A DNA stretch of 64,000 nt, taken from NCBI GenBank assembly GCA_003599415.1, contig QZKB01000045.1, positions 1-64,000 of the forward strand, given 5' to 3'. The translations under genes were made by a program, and so were the position numbers. Shown piece after piece: positions 18,465 through 27,129 of this stretch (the stretch's first letter is position 1; every line of letters begins with the position of its first letter). The notes under the pieces are model-generated. The model did no database searches, had not been told where the DNA came from, and worked only from the letters and a program-made list of their open reading frames with translations. Source of the DNA: Ignavibacteriales bacterium (GTDB lineage: Bacteria > Bacteroidota > Ignavibacteria > Ignavibacteriales > SURF-24).

Positions 18465-18784
18465 ATAAATAAGAATATCGATATTTCGCTTAATAATATT
18501 ATCGCAAATCTATAAGAAACCTTTAAGGGAGCCGAAAAGATATTTAATATAGAATTACAACCGGATTTAGTTCAGAATATTCATTCAATGGAAGTATAAA
18601 AAAAAAGAATTGAAAAAGAATTTGCATAAGGGTAACGCTCTCGGCCAGGTCATAATTACCTCTTGTTAAAATGGTGTAAGTTGCAATTAATTATTACAAC
18701 TAAAATTGCTAAACCGAAAGTAAGAGAAAAGAAATAAAAATACCATACTGTACGGCATTAAAAGTATATACCGGTATAGCTAAA
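18465..18784. other. 320-base intergenic region upstream of the sensor kinase
   Basis: No open frame with a plausible start is seen here. It contains the GH13 gene's likely terminator (18735-18758), the 12-bp palindrome TATACCGGTATA at 18767-18778 and the 12-bp palindrome AATATCGATATT at 18474-18485, ten bases upstream of the kinase start. Either palindrome could be chance in AT-rich DNA. The kinase promoter must lie here, but I cannot place it with confidence. Confidence 0.5.
18735..18758 (-). terminator. probable terminator of the GH13 gene
   Basis: On the minus strand ATGCCGTA-CAG-TATGGTAT forms an 8-bp stem with two G-T wobbles, followed by TTTTT. It lies 27 bases after the amylase stop codon. 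Confidence 0.5.
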
Positions 18785-20641
18785 CTAATCTTTCACAAGG
18801 ATTGCTCCGCTTTTGGCTTTTACCATAAAATGAAGTTGTTTTTCAGAATTGTATTCGGTTCCAGTCAAGACGTCAACATACTTGTCTTCTTCTAAAGGAA
18901 AAAGATTTACAGATTTTTCATTGTTGCTGTTGTTTAAAACCACTATAACTTTTTGTCCATTATAATTTCTTTCAAAAGCGTATACTTCATTTTTATCATC
19001 TGTCAAGATTGAGTTAAAATTTCCAAGTTGTAACGGCAGATATTTTTTTCTGATTTCTGTAAGCCTGCTGTAGTAAGCAAGTAACTCTTTATTCACTTCC
19101 ACCTTGTCGGCTTTTTCTCTTTTACCCTGGTCTGCATTAAAAACTTCATCATCATATTTAATATCGTCCCAGATCATTGGTTTGCGGCAGCAGGGGTCAT
19201 TCGCGCCCCACATTCCAACTTCATCGCCATAATAAATCATAGGTGCGCCAACATATGTCATTTGAAACAACGCCATCAGCTTCTGGATTTTTATCTCATC
19301 TTCGTTTGGTTTGCGGACGTTATATTTTGTATTCTCTGCTTTTGATTTCTGAAAATAATCCGGCCAATTCCTGTAAGATGCCAAATCCCTGTTAACAATA
19401 TGAGAGAGTAATCTGTTTGTATCGTGGCTATCAAATAAATTTTGCTGTACATAAGAAACTCCGCCACCAAAAGCATCACGCAGTTCTTTTAATACTTTGT
19501 CAAACTCACTTGCTTTAAGCCTGTTCTGTTGATCTATAAAAAACTCCGAGCAGATAAATGCAAAATTGTAATTCATTACAGCATCAAATTCATCACCTTT
19601 CAAATATTCTTTTAAAACTTTCACGGAATCAATTACTTCGGCAGTAAGATATGCATCAGGGTTTATTGATTTAACAAACTTTCGCCAGTCTTTCCAGAAT
19701 TCATGTTTAACGCAGAATGCAACATCCAATCTCCATCCGTCTATGCCGGCGGTTACATTTCCATCGGGAGCCATCCATCTTCTTGTAGAATTAAAAATAT
19801 ATTCTTTTGGTCCCTCAACAATTCCATTCTCATCTTCTCTTATTTCCGGGAGATCTTTTACGCCAAACCAGCCTTCATACTCAAACTTTGTATTCTTAAC
19901 AGGATCATCCCAGGATTTTATTGTAAACCAATTTTTAAATTTTGAGTTCTGCTGATTTTTAATCACATTCTGAAAGGCAAAAGAGTTTGTACCCATGTGA
20001 TTAAATACGCCGTCAAGAATAATTCTCATACCTCTTTTATGAACATCTTGCACAAGTTTAAGAAACAATTTATCTGCTTCAGTCCATTTCCATGTTGCCG
20101 GATCATCCGGAATTTCTGAAGAGATTAATTTTTTATCACCTTCGGGATCAGGACCAAAATTAGGATCGATATGATGATAAGTTGCTCCATCATACTTATG
20201 ATGAGACGGGGCACAGAAAACAGGATTAAGGTAAAGTGTATTTACACCAAGCTGCTGAAGATAATCGAGCTTGTCAATTATTCCCTGTATGTCTCCACCA
20301 TAACGACGCCGGGTTATGTTATACCAGATACTCTTTTTGTTTTCTTTTTCCCAGGGCTGCTGTTCATACCAGTCAGCTTTCCATGGGTGAATTTTCCAGG
20401 CAGAAGTCTGATCATACGGCCAGGCTCCTTTCTGATCTTCAAGTTCCGGATCATTTGATGTATCGCCATTTCTGAATCTATCCGGAAATATCTGGTACCA
20501 GATTGCACTTTTTGTCCACCGGGGAACAAATTCAATTTCATCGCTTGATAAATCTTTTTCCATACTTTTAACCTGCGCAAAAATTGGAATTACATTTAAT
20601 ATAATTATAAAAAGAAAAAGGAAACGAACAGGGTTAGACAT
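18785..20641 (-). CDS. secreted GH13 alpha-amylase-family enzyme, neopullulanase/cyclomaltodextrinase-like
   Basis: A 618-aa protein with a signal peptide (MSNPVRFLFLFIIILNVIPI, cleavage near FAQ). It shows all GH13 signature regions: GMRIILDGVFNHMG, GIDGWRLDVAF with nucleophile Asp306, LTAEVID with acid/base Glu335, and FDSHDTNR with Asp407. The opening IWYQIFPDRFRNGD and the GGDIQGIIDKLDYLQQLGVN segment are characteristic of neopullulanase, cyclomaltodextrinase and alpha-glucosidase subfamilies. No large N-terminal CBM is present. A C-terminal beta domain follows from about residue 530. It should hydrolyse alpha-1,4-glucan oligosaccharides in the periplasm. It stands alone between unrelated operons, with its own probable terminator. 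Confidence 0.95.
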   Translation of the reverse strand: MSNPVRFLFLFIIILNVIPIFAQVKSMEKDLSSDEIEFVPRWTKSAIWYQIFPDRFRNGDTSNDPELEDQKGAWPYDQTSAWKIHPWKADWYEQQPWEKENKKSIWYNITRRRYGGDIQGIIDKLDYLQQLGVNTLYLNPVFCAPSHHKYDGATYHHIDPNFGPDPEGDKKLISSEIPDDPATWKWTEADKLFLKLVQDVHKRGMRIILDGVFNHMGTNSFAFQNVIKNQQNSKFKNWFTIKSWDDPVKNTKFEYEGWFGVKDLPEIREDENGIVEGPKEYIFNSTRRWMAPDGNVTAGIDGWRLDVAFCVKHEFWKDWRKFVKSINPDAYLTAEVIDSVKVLKEYLKGDEFDAVMNYNFAFICSEFFIDQQNRLKASEFDKVLKELRDAFGGGVSYVQQNLFDSHDTNRLLSHIVNRDLASYRNWPDYFQKSKAENTKYNVRKPNEDEIKIQKLMALFQMTYVGAPMIYYGDEVGMWGANDPCCRKPMIWDDIKYDDEVFNADQGKREKADKVEVNKELLAYYSRLTEIRKKYLPLQLGNFNSILTDDKNEVYAFERNYNGQKVIVVLNNSNNEKSVNLFPLEEDKYVDVLTGTEYNSEKQLHFMVKAKSGAILVKD

Positions 20642-20735
20642 AATCTTCTCTATCTTTTTCCTAAATATAATGAAGATGTTTTTACCGGCGAAAGTTATTT
20701 CTGAATAGACCTGAGAATGGCTGTACGGAGCTAAT

Positions 20736-20764
20736 TAAAAAGAGGGAAAAGTTATTTTCCCTCT
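20736..20764 (-). terminator. terminator overlapping the rhodanese stop codon
   Basis: On the minus strand AGAGGGAAAA (20764-20755) pairs perfectly with TTTTCCCTCT (20750-20741), followed by TTTT. The left arm is the last coding codons (Ser-Glu-Gly-Lys) and the TAA stop forms the loop, so coding and termination signals are fused. Confidence 0.85.
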
Positions 20765-21144
20765 GATTGACGAAATTCTATCATTCCGCCTGAGACATTT
20801 TTTGCATTGAAACCCTGCCTGCTTAAAATCTGCTGGGCTGTACGGGAACGGTTTCCTGACCTGCAAATGACTGCAATATTTTTGTTTTTATACTTAGTCA
20901 GTTCGCCAACCCGTTGTTCAAGTTCCTGAACAGGAATATTTATAGCACCATCAATTTTACCCAACGGACCATTTAATTCCTGTGGGGTTCTGACATCTAA
21001 AATAACAAGCAAGCTGTCATTCTTCATTGCTTCTTTAAGTTGAGTTACCGTCATATCATTTTCTTTATTCTGTGCACAACTGTAAAGTGAAAGCAAGCTG
21101 AAAATTATTAATAGGTATTTCATTGTAATCTTTTGATTTTTCAT
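20752..21144 (-). CDS. rhodanese-domain lipoprotein
   Basis: I place the start at the ATG overlapping the previous gene's stop (TAATG, 21142-21146), giving 130 aa. A second in-frame ATG seven codons on is also possible, and the frame is open further upstream without support. The signal peptide ends in a lipobox (LSLYSC), then comes one rhodanese domain: LVILDVRTPQEL, GAINIPVQEL, and the active-site loop CRSGNRSRTA with the catalytic Cys, then a C-terminal GGMIEF. It is probably an extracytoplasmic sulfur-transfer or persulfide-handling protein. It is the last gene of the sigma/anti-sigma/FmdB operon and ends in a built-in terminator. Confidence 0.88.
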   Translation of the reverse strand: MKNQKITMKYLLIIFSLLSLYSCAQNKENDMTVTQLKEAMKNDSLLVILDVRTPQELNGPLGKIDGAINIPVQELEQRVGELTKYKNKNIAVICRSGNRSRTAQQILSRQGFNAKNVSGGMIEFRQSEGK

Positions 21145-21389
21145 TAATTTAATCCGCACATTCCTGACGCGCATCCGCCTGATGGCAAACCGCAAGTTCC
21201 GCCTGTACAGCTATCACCATATGACGCGCTTGAAGAATCATTTACAGATGCACTGAATGATGATAAAAGTTTTTTGGAGTTCTGCGAATGACATGACGGG
21301 CAAGTAACTTCCGAAAGGTTGGAAGTTGATTTGTGAAGCACTTCATATTTAGTATTACAATCTGTACACTTGTACTCAAAAACTGGCAT
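21144..21389 (-). CDS. FmdB-type zinc ribbon protein
   Basis: An 81-aa protein of the FmdB family. The N-terminal zinc ribbon is MPVFEYKCTDCNTKYEVLHK then CPSCHSQNSKKL, a C-x2-C...C-x2-C site. A Ser-rich linker follows, and then a Cys/Gly tail (CTGGTCGLPSGGCASGMCG) that is often seen in this family and may bind metal. Named after a formamidase-operon regulator, FmdB proteins are of unproven function. It is 63 bases after the anti-sigma gene and overlaps the rhodanese gene by one base. Confidence 0.9.
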   Translation of the reverse strand: MPVFEYKCTDCNTKYEVLHKSTSNLSEVTCPSCHSQNSKKLLSSFSASVNDSSSASYGDSCTGGTCGLPSGGCASGMCGLN

Positions 21390-21452
21390 AGCTTACCTCA
21401 AAATAAAATTTATTTCTTTTTAGATGATTACTGTTAAAAAAGGGTTCAGATT

Positions 21453-21686
21453 TTATTCCTTCAAACCCAAGTAATCAATAAGCCTGTTATGGGCTTCATC
21501 CGGAAGATTAACGTTGTACTTTTTATAAAAATCAATTGTTACTTCCACGTTCTTAAAATAGCTTTGGCAGGAAGGGCAGCTGTTTAAGTGTTCTTTAATT
21601 GCAATGCATCTGGGCGAATTAAGTTCTTCTCCGAGATTATCGCAAATATGATTCATCACTTCTTTACATGTTACATTATTTTCCAT
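21453..21686 (-). CDS. zinc-finger anti-sigma-like protein
   Basis: A 77-aa soluble protein with the zf-HC2 pattern H-x3-C-x2-C (HLNSCPSCQ, residues about 33-41) that defines ZAS-type anti-sigma factors. It has no membrane segment. Its start overlaps the end of the ECF sigma gene by 11 bases, a typical translationally coupled sigma/anti-sigma pair. By analogy it binds and inhibits the sigma factor, possibly responding to redox through the zinc site. The signal is not known. Confidence 0.9.
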   Translation of the reverse strand: MENNVTCKEVMNHICDNLGEELNSPRCIAIKEHLNSCPSCQSYFKNVEVTIDFYKKYNVNLPDEAHNRLIDYLGLKE

Positions 21687-22242
21687 CTTGCATCACCTTA
21701 TTAATTTCATTTCTTAAAAAAGCCCTCGCCCTGTGCAATCTTGATTTTACCGCCGGCACAGTCAGGTTAGTTATTTTACCTGTTTCTTCAGTTGAAAGCC
21801 CTTCCACATCCCTTAACAAAAACACAATTCTGTAATCCGCAGGAAGCTTTTGTATTGCATTGTCAAGCATTTCCTTCAATTCATTATTTTCAGTTACCTT
21901 TTCCGGTGAAACAGACCAGTCTGTTATGCTACTTTCATCAATAAGTGCTTCTTCGTCGTCAATTGAAGCAAACATATCTTTCTTAGCTGATCTTGCCATC
22001 ATCAGGCAATGATTAGATACGATAGTGTAAAGCCAAGTTGATAGTTTCGATTTACTGTCAAACTGATCAATATGCTTAATCATGCTAAGAAAAGTTTCCT
22101 GCATAGTATGCTCTGCCTTATCCCGGTTTCTGCAAATCTTAAAAGCAAAATTAAAAACAGTCTGTTCATAATTTTTAACCAGGACAGCAAGAGCATGCCT
22201 ATCGCCGGCTTTTACTTTCTCAATAAGTTCAGTTTCTTCCAT
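21676..22242 (-). CDS. ECF (RpoE-like) RNA polymerase sigma factor
   Basis: A 188-aa ECF sigma factor. Region 2 spans about residues 20-85 (NFAFKICRNRDKAEHTMQET, STWLYTIVSNHCLMMAR) and region 4 about 125-180 (AIQKLPADYRIVFLLRDVEG, LSTEETGKITNLTVPAVKSR). The acidic linker between them is 25-30 residues. No extra C-terminal domain is present. It is first in an operon with its anti-sigma factor, an FmdB zinc ribbon and a rhodanese lipoprotein, which suggests a stress regulon, perhaps linked to sulfur or redox. The subgroup cannot be assigned by eye. Confidence 0.95.
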   Translation of the reverse strand: MEETELIEKVKAGDRHALAVLVKNYEQTVFNFAFKICRNRDKAEHTMQETFLSMIKHIDQFDSKSKLSTWLYTIVSNHCLMMARSAKKDMFASIDDEEALIDESSITDWSVSPEKVTENNELKEMLDNAIQKLPADYRIVFLLRDVEGLSTEETGKITNLTVPAVKSRLHRARAFLRNEINKVMQDGK

Positions 22243-22276
22243 TTGGTTTGATGTTATTTATTATTAAAAGATTCAA

Positions 22277-22903
22277 TTAATTCTTTTCATCTAAGCTGGC
22301 CCACAAATACCAGCTTGCAATTGAACAATAAGGCTCCCATTTGTTTCTTCGCGCTATATCATAAACTTTTTTCTCAGTCGGCATTTTTCTTAGATTATAA
22401 TTTAGTTTAATAGATTTTTTAATTCCAAGATCGCCGGTTGGCAAAACATTCAATCTTCCAAGCGTAAAAATAAGAAACATATGTACAGTCCACACGCCTA
22501 TTCCCTTAACCCTGGTCAGTTCAGTAATAATTTCATCTTCATCTTTTTCGTCAAGATTAACCAGCGAAATTTCTTTATTAATCACTTTTGATGACAGGTC
22601 TTTCACATATTTCACTTTTGAATTCGATAAACCGCAGTTTCTCAACTGAATATTCTGCAGATTCAGAACTATTTCCGGTGTTGGATTTTTACCTGTTAAA
22701 TCAAGAAATCTGCCGTAAATTGAATCGGCCGCCTTAATAGAAAGCTGCTGCTGAATGATTGATCCAAGCAAAGAAATAAAATAATCATTATGTGGATGCA
22801 AATTGCATTTGCGGTTCTTTTTTATTAATGTTGCTATGCGATTATCGTTCCTTGAAAGATGAAGTATTCCTTTTTCGATTTCTTTAATTATCATAATACT
22901 CAT
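22277..22903 (-). CDS. DNA-3-methyladenine glycosylase II (AlkA-like, HhH-GPD)
   Basis: I choose the ATG at 22901-22903 (208 aa). The frame is open 60 codons further, but that stretch overlaps the divergent kinase-like gene and has no domain. The protein has the HhH-GPD core: ISLLGSIIQQQLSIKAADSI, the helix-hairpin-helix VKGIGVWTVHMFLIF and the catalytic Asp in LPTGDLGIKK. No iron-sulfur Cys cluster is present, which fits the AlkA/3-methyladenine glycosylase branch rather than Nth/MutY. It removes alkylated bases in base-excision repair. Its start is 28 bases from a divergent gene. Confidence 0.9.
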   Translation of the reverse strand: MSIMIIKEIEKGILHLSRNDNRIATLIKKNRKCNLHPHNDYFISLLGSIIQQQLSIKAADSIYGRFLDLTGKNPTPEIVLNLQNIQLRNCGLSNSKVKYVKDLSSKVINKEISLVNLDEKDEDEIITELTRVKGIGVWTVHMFLIFTLGRLNVLPTGDLGIKKSIKLNYNLRKMPTEKKVYDIARRNKWEPYCSIASWYLWASLDEKN

Positions 22904-22931
22904 TCGTTTAATTGAAAATATAAGAAAAAAT

Positions 22932-24716
22932 ATGATTGCACAAACAATAAATGCCATCAAAGACAACAGGTTATTTACCGACGTCTTAAAAAAAGAAATT
23001 GATATTTCATTAAGCCCGGAAAATGTACTATTCAAATTAAAGGGCGATGTTATTTTTAAGGAAGGAGATCCCGGGGAAAACATCTTTCTTATAGTCAGCG
23101 GTGAAGTAAGGCTTGTAAAAGAAAAATTGTTGGGATTAAGTCAAAAGGTTGTACGTAAGAATAATGATTTCTTCGGAGAGGAAGATTTTCTTGAGGGGAT
23201 GCCGAGAACATCAACCGCATTCGCACTTAAAGATTGCAAGTTTGTTGTCTTCGATAAAGCTGAAATGGATTATTTTACCAGCGATAATGGTGATGTGCTT
23301 GAAAGGCTTAGGAATTTTTATAGTGAAACCGCTGAAGAAGAATTTACCGGGGAGCAATTACAAGAAGAGACTCCCGTTGAAACAACAGAAAAATCCATTG
23401 AAGATTCTGTTCTAACTGAAGAAATTAAAAGTGATAAAATTGAAGAATATGAACCTTTAGTGAAAGAACAGGAACCTCAGGAGGTTGATGATAAGAATTC
23501 TAAATCAGAACTATTAGAATCAACCCCGAAGAAAAGGTTTGGACAAAACAAATTTTGCTTCGATCAGTTACATCTTATCAACAAAGCAGTACAGATTGTA
23601 AACAGTAATGTAAAGCTTGATGAAGTTTTAAAAGGAATATTGCTGGCCGCCCAAAACCTAACCCACGCGGAACGGGGCACTATTTACCTTGTAAACAAAG
23701 AAAAGGATGAAATCTGGTCCAAGGTAAAAGAAGGTGATGAAGTATCCGAGATAAGGTTAAAAATAGGAGAAGGACTTGCAGGTTGGGTTGCAAAGAATAA
23801 AGAAATTGTAAATATAACAGATGCCCCAAACGACGAACGCTTTAACAGTGACTATGATAAGCTAACAGGTTACCATACAAGAACAGTCCTCTGCTTTCCG
23901 ATAAAAGATAAAGCAGAAGAAGTTATTGGCGTTCTTCAACTATTGAATTGCAAATATGGCGAGTTCACAAAGCTCGACGAAGAATTTCTTGAAATGCTTT
24001 CTGCTCATGCTGCATTAGCTCTTGAAAATGCTGACTTAGTTGAAAAACTACTTCAGGCAGAAAGAATTACTTCACTTGGTAAAATGGCTAACTTCTTAAT
24101 CCAGGATATTAAGAAACCAATTCTTGTTTCCAAAAGATATACGGAACATCTTAAATCAAAAAACCTTTCACCTGAAGTAAACCAGGTAATAGAAATGATG
24201 CTTGAGCAATTAAATCATATAGTTGATTTAATACAATCGACATCAAGCTATTCAGAAGGAAGCGCAACGTTACATTCCGTATCCAGTAAACTTAATGAAG
24301 CACTTGAGGAAATTTTAACAAAGCTTGAATCAAATGTAAGGATCAGGAATTGCGAACTTGTAAAGCAATACGACAGGGATATAATGGTTAAACTTGATAA
24401 AAAAGAATTTACTATTGCCTGCATGAATATTTTAAGAAATGCCTGTGATGCTATGCCGGACGGTGGTAAGATCCTTGTATCTACTAAGGTTGAAGGAAGA
24501 GATGTGGAAATTTCTTTTAAAGATAATGGAATTGGAATTCCCGACAGCATTAAAGACAGAATATTTGAACCGTTCATGTCTCACGGAAAAAAAGACGGAA
24601 CCGGTTTAGGATTATCAATAACAAAAAGTATTATTGAAAATCATGACGGCAGGATTACGGTTGAAAGTGATTTGGGAGAAGGCTCTACATTTATTATAAC
24701 TCTACCTGCTGTATGA
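22932..24716 (+). CDS. cNMP-binding/GAF/HATPase kinase-like protein lacking the H-box histidine
   Basis: A 594-aa cytoplasmic protein. Residues about 20-125 are a cyclic-nucleotide-binding domain (FKEGDPGENIFLIVSGEVRL). An acidic linker runs to about 200, a GAF domain about 215-375 (AERGTIYLVNKEKDEIW, GEGLAGWVAKNKEIVN), and then a histidine-kinase-like module. The HATPase is intact (NILRNACDAMPDGG, DNGIGIPDSI, GTGLGLSITKSII). However, the dimerisation helix reads SLGKMANFLIQDIKKP, where family members have HE(I)NNP: Gln391 replaces the phospho-acceptor His. It may be a non-autophosphorylating ATPase or scaffold, or may use another residue. No response regulator is adjacent. Confidence 0.9.
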   Translation: MIAQTINAIKDNRLFTDVLKKEIDISLSPENVLFKLKGDVIFKEGDPGENIFLIVSGEVRLVKEKLLGLSQKVVRKNNDFFGEEDFLEGMPRTSTAFALKDCKFVVFDKAEMDYFTSDNGDVLERLRNFYSETAEEEFTGEQLQEETPVETTEKSIEDSVLTEEIKSDKIEEYEPLVKEQEPQEVDDKNSKSELLESTPKKRFGQNKFCFDQLHLINKAVQIVNSNVKLDEVLKGILLAAQNLTHAERGTIYLVNKEKDEIWSKVKEGDEVSEIRLKIGEGLAGWVAKNKEIVNITDAPNDERFNSDYDKLTGYHTRTVLCFPIKDKAEEVIGVLQLLNCKYGEFTKLDEEFLEMLSAHAALALENADLVEKLLQAERITSLGKMANFLIQDIKKPILVSKRYTEHLKSKNLSPEVNQVIEMMLEQLNHIVDLIQSTSSYSEGSATLHSVSSKLNEALEEILTKLESNVRIRNCELVKQYDRDIMVKLDKKEFTIACMNILRNACDAMPDGGKILVSTKVEGRDVEISFKDNGIGIPDSIKDRIFEPFMSHGKKDGTGLGLSITKSIIENHDGRITVESDLGEGSTFIITLPAV

Positions 24717-24766
24717 GTCGCACTAATAATTTATAAAATTCTCGCTGGTAAAATTCACTCCACGTT

Positions 24767-25702
24767 ATGTGCCCAGATAGAAACACAATTAAAAACAATT
24801 ATAACCTTATTACCATTCTTGGACCAACAGCAGTGGGTAAAACACGGCTTGCCGCACTAATTGCAAACAGGATTAATGCGGAGATAATTTCTGCTGATTC
24901 AAGGCAGGTTTACAAAGGAATGGACATCGGCACCGGCAAAGATTTGCAGGATTATTTTGTTAATAATCATGCGGTCAATTATCATCTGATTGACATTGCT
25001 GAACCAACGGAAGAATATAACCTATTCCGTTTTGTAAATGATTTTCAGAATGCATTCAATAAAATAAATTCTGTGAACAGGATTCCGATTCTTTGTGGAG
25101 GTACAGGTTTATATCTAAATGCTATAATAAGAAATTATTCATTAAAGGAATCACCTCCCGATAAGGAATTACAAAACCTTCTTCGTTCCTTGCCAACGGA
25201 GGAATTAAAAGAAAGACTGTTTAAGTTAAATCCGGCACTGCATAATACAACAGATTTGCTTGATAAGGAGAGACTAATCCGAGCGATAGAAATTGCAGGT
25301 ACGTCGGATAAGTCCGTTACCCAACTCAATATAAACTCTCTTGTAATTGGAGTGAAGCTCGAACGCTCAATTATAAAGGAAAGAATAACCAACCGCTTAA
25401 AACTAAGATTTGAAAATGGAATGATTGATGAAGTTAAAAAGCTTGCTGAGTCAGGATTATCATTTGAAAAATTAAATTTCTTTGGACTGGAATACCGCTA
25501 CATCGGTTTATACCTGCAGGGGCAGCTAAGCTACGATGAAATGTTTGAGAAGCTTAACTATGCAATTCATAATTTTGCAAAACGGCAAATGACATGGTTC
25601 AGAAAGATGGAGAAGGAAGGAGTAAATATTAACTGGATTGATGGGGCGGATTTAGAAAAAGCGCTTAGAATTATTCAAGAAAAGTTTTATCCCTTGGTTT
25701 AA
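24767..25702 (+). CDS. miaA: tRNA dimethylallyltransferase
   Basis: A 311-aa enzyme that adds the dimethylallyl group to N6 of A37 in tRNAs reading UNN codons. The P-loop is GPTAVGKT (residues 19-26), followed by the family motifs ISADSRQVYKGMDIGTGK and PILCGGTGLYLNAI. The C-terminal FGLEYRYIGLYL and FAKRQMTWFRK are the tRNA-binding signatures. Length is normal for the family. A GT2-like gene follows 5 bases after the stop, so they are likely co-transcribed. Confidence 0.97.
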   Translation: MCPDRNTIKNNYNLITILGPTAVGKTRLAALIANRINAEIISADSRQVYKGMDIGTGKDLQDYFVNNHAVNYHLIDIAEPTEEYNLFRFVNDFQNAFNKINSVNRIPILCGGTGLYLNAIIRNYSLKESPPDKELQNLLRSLPTEELKERLFKLNPALHNTTDLLDKERLIRAIEIAGTSDKSVTQLNINSLVIGVKLERSIIKERITNRLKLRFENGMIDEVKKLAESGLSFEKLNFFGLEYRYIGLYLQGQLSYDEMFEKLNYAIHNFAKRQMTWFRKMEKEGVNINWIDGADLEKALRIIQEKFYPLV

Positions 25703-25707
25703 TTTTT

Positions 25708-27036
25708 ATGACTGACAATTATTTACCTGCAAATGTAACCCGCTACTTAGAAAATTATGCTTCAGACAAATGGAGCATTGAATGGAAGCCTGATTCAGAT
25801 ATTGCCTGCTGCATTGTTGTTCCCGCTATAATGGAATTCGAGAACATTAAAAAACTTCTTCTTAATTTAATTGAAAATGAACACGAATATTTTGGAAACA
25901 TTCTTTTTCTTTTCGTAATAAATAATGTAGCCACCGCTTCAGACGAAGTTAAGGAAGACAATAAGCAATCAATAACTTTATTACGCGGATTAATAAACAA
26001 AAATGCTACCGATAACTTTTCGCAGGAGGTAATTTCTGCAGGCATTAAGATTGGTCTTGTCGATGCTTCGTCTGCAGGTAAAGAAATGCCGGAGAAAGAC
26101 GGCGGCGTTGGCTTTGCCAGAAAAACAGGAATGGACCTGTGCCTTAAAATTTTTAACTACAATTCTGATTTAACAAAACTTCTCATCTGCCTTGATGCCG
26201 ATTGTACGGTTGACAAAAATTACCTTGCTGTAATCCACAAAAACCTGAAAGACAAAAATCTAAAAGCAGGATATATTAATTTCAGGCACAAGATAACCGG
26301 AACAGATGAAGATAAATTTGCTATTGTATGCTATGAAACTTTCCTTCGTTACTATGTACTTGGTTTGCAATATACGAATTCACCTTATGCTTTTCACACA
26401 ATTGGTTCTACATTGGTTTGTTCATATGAAAGCTATGTAAAAATAGAGGGAATGAACAAGCGAAAAGCCGCAGAAGATTTTTATTTTATGGAAAAGCTTG
26501 CAAAAAGTTTTCCCATTAATAAAATTGATGGGACAGTTGTTTATCCATCCGGCAGGCCGTCATGGCGAGTTCCTTTCGGAACAGGACAACGCATAACAAG
26601 ATTCCTTTCCGGAAATCAGAATGAGTACCTGCTTTATAACCCGGAATCATTTAAAGTATTAAAGTTTTGGTTGAAAGAATTCGGCAATAATGAAATTACA
26701 ACACCGGATAAATATCTTGCTGCCGCAAAAGATATGAGTCGATACCTGTATGAATTTCTTAAAGAGCAAAGGTTTGAAGAAAGCTGGAAAAGAATTCTTT
26801 CCAACAGTAAAACAGAAGAACAAATTAATAAGCAAAAATTTTTCTGGTTTGATGGATTCAGAACTCTTAAGCTGATTCACTACTTACGGGATAACGGATT
26901 TCCGGAGTTGAATATGTTTCTTGCTCTGGACTTATTCTTACAGGAACTGAATTATCAAACCCCAAAGGCAGGCAACACAATTCCTTCTTTAGCTATCCAG
27001 GTTGAATACCTTGAAATCCTGAGAAAATTAGCTTAA
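25708..27036 (+). CDS. GT2-like glycosyltransferase-fold protein
   Basis: A 442-aa soluble protein with a GT-A nucleotide-sugar binding core. The opening strand is CCIVVPAIMEFENIKKLLLN, the DxD-like metal motif is CLDADCTVD (about residues 170-178), and an acceptor-side segment AAEDFYFMEKLAK follows, where ED is a usual GT2 catalytic position. An unusual insertion covers residues about 60-155. The last 150 residues are helical and not recognised. Its ATG is 5 bases after miaA, an odd partner. The sugar and acceptor are unknown. Confidence 0.8.
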   Translation: MTDNYLPANVTRYLENYASDKWSIEWKPDSDIACCIVVPAIMEFENIKKLLLNLIENEHEYFGNILFLFVINNVATASDEVKEDNKQSITLLRGLINKNATDNFSQEVISAGIKIGLVDASSAGKEMPEKDGGVGFARKTGMDLCLKIFNYNSDLTKLLICLDADCTVDKNYLAVIHKNLKDKNLKAGYINFRHKITGTDEDKFAIVCYETFLRYYVLGLQYTNSPYAFHTIGSTLVCSYESYVKIEGMNKRKAAEDFYFMEKLAKSFPINKIDGTVVYPSGRPSWRVPFGTGQRITRFLSGNQNEYLLYNPESFKVLKFWLKEFGNNEITTPDKYLAAAKDMSRYLYEFLKEQRFEESWKRILSNSKTEEQINKQKFFWFDGFRTLKLIHYLRDNGFPELNMFLALDLFLQELNYQTPKAGNTIPSLAIQVEYLEILRKLA

Positions 27037-27129
27037 ACGCAAGTTACAAACCAAATGGTCCCACAATTTCCATCTTAGTTTTTCACGGCTATCTTCATTA
27101 TATTTACATCCCAATTAATTAGGAAACAG

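Noticed and set aside
18474-18485. AATATCGATATT palindrome as an operator of the sensor kinase
   Set aside because: Short, AT-rich palindromes are common by chance here, and nothing ties it to a regulator.
22904-23083. Sixty extra N-terminal codons on the AlkA-like protein
   Set aside because: They run antisense through the well-supported cNMP-domain gene, contain no domain and look like a shadow of it.
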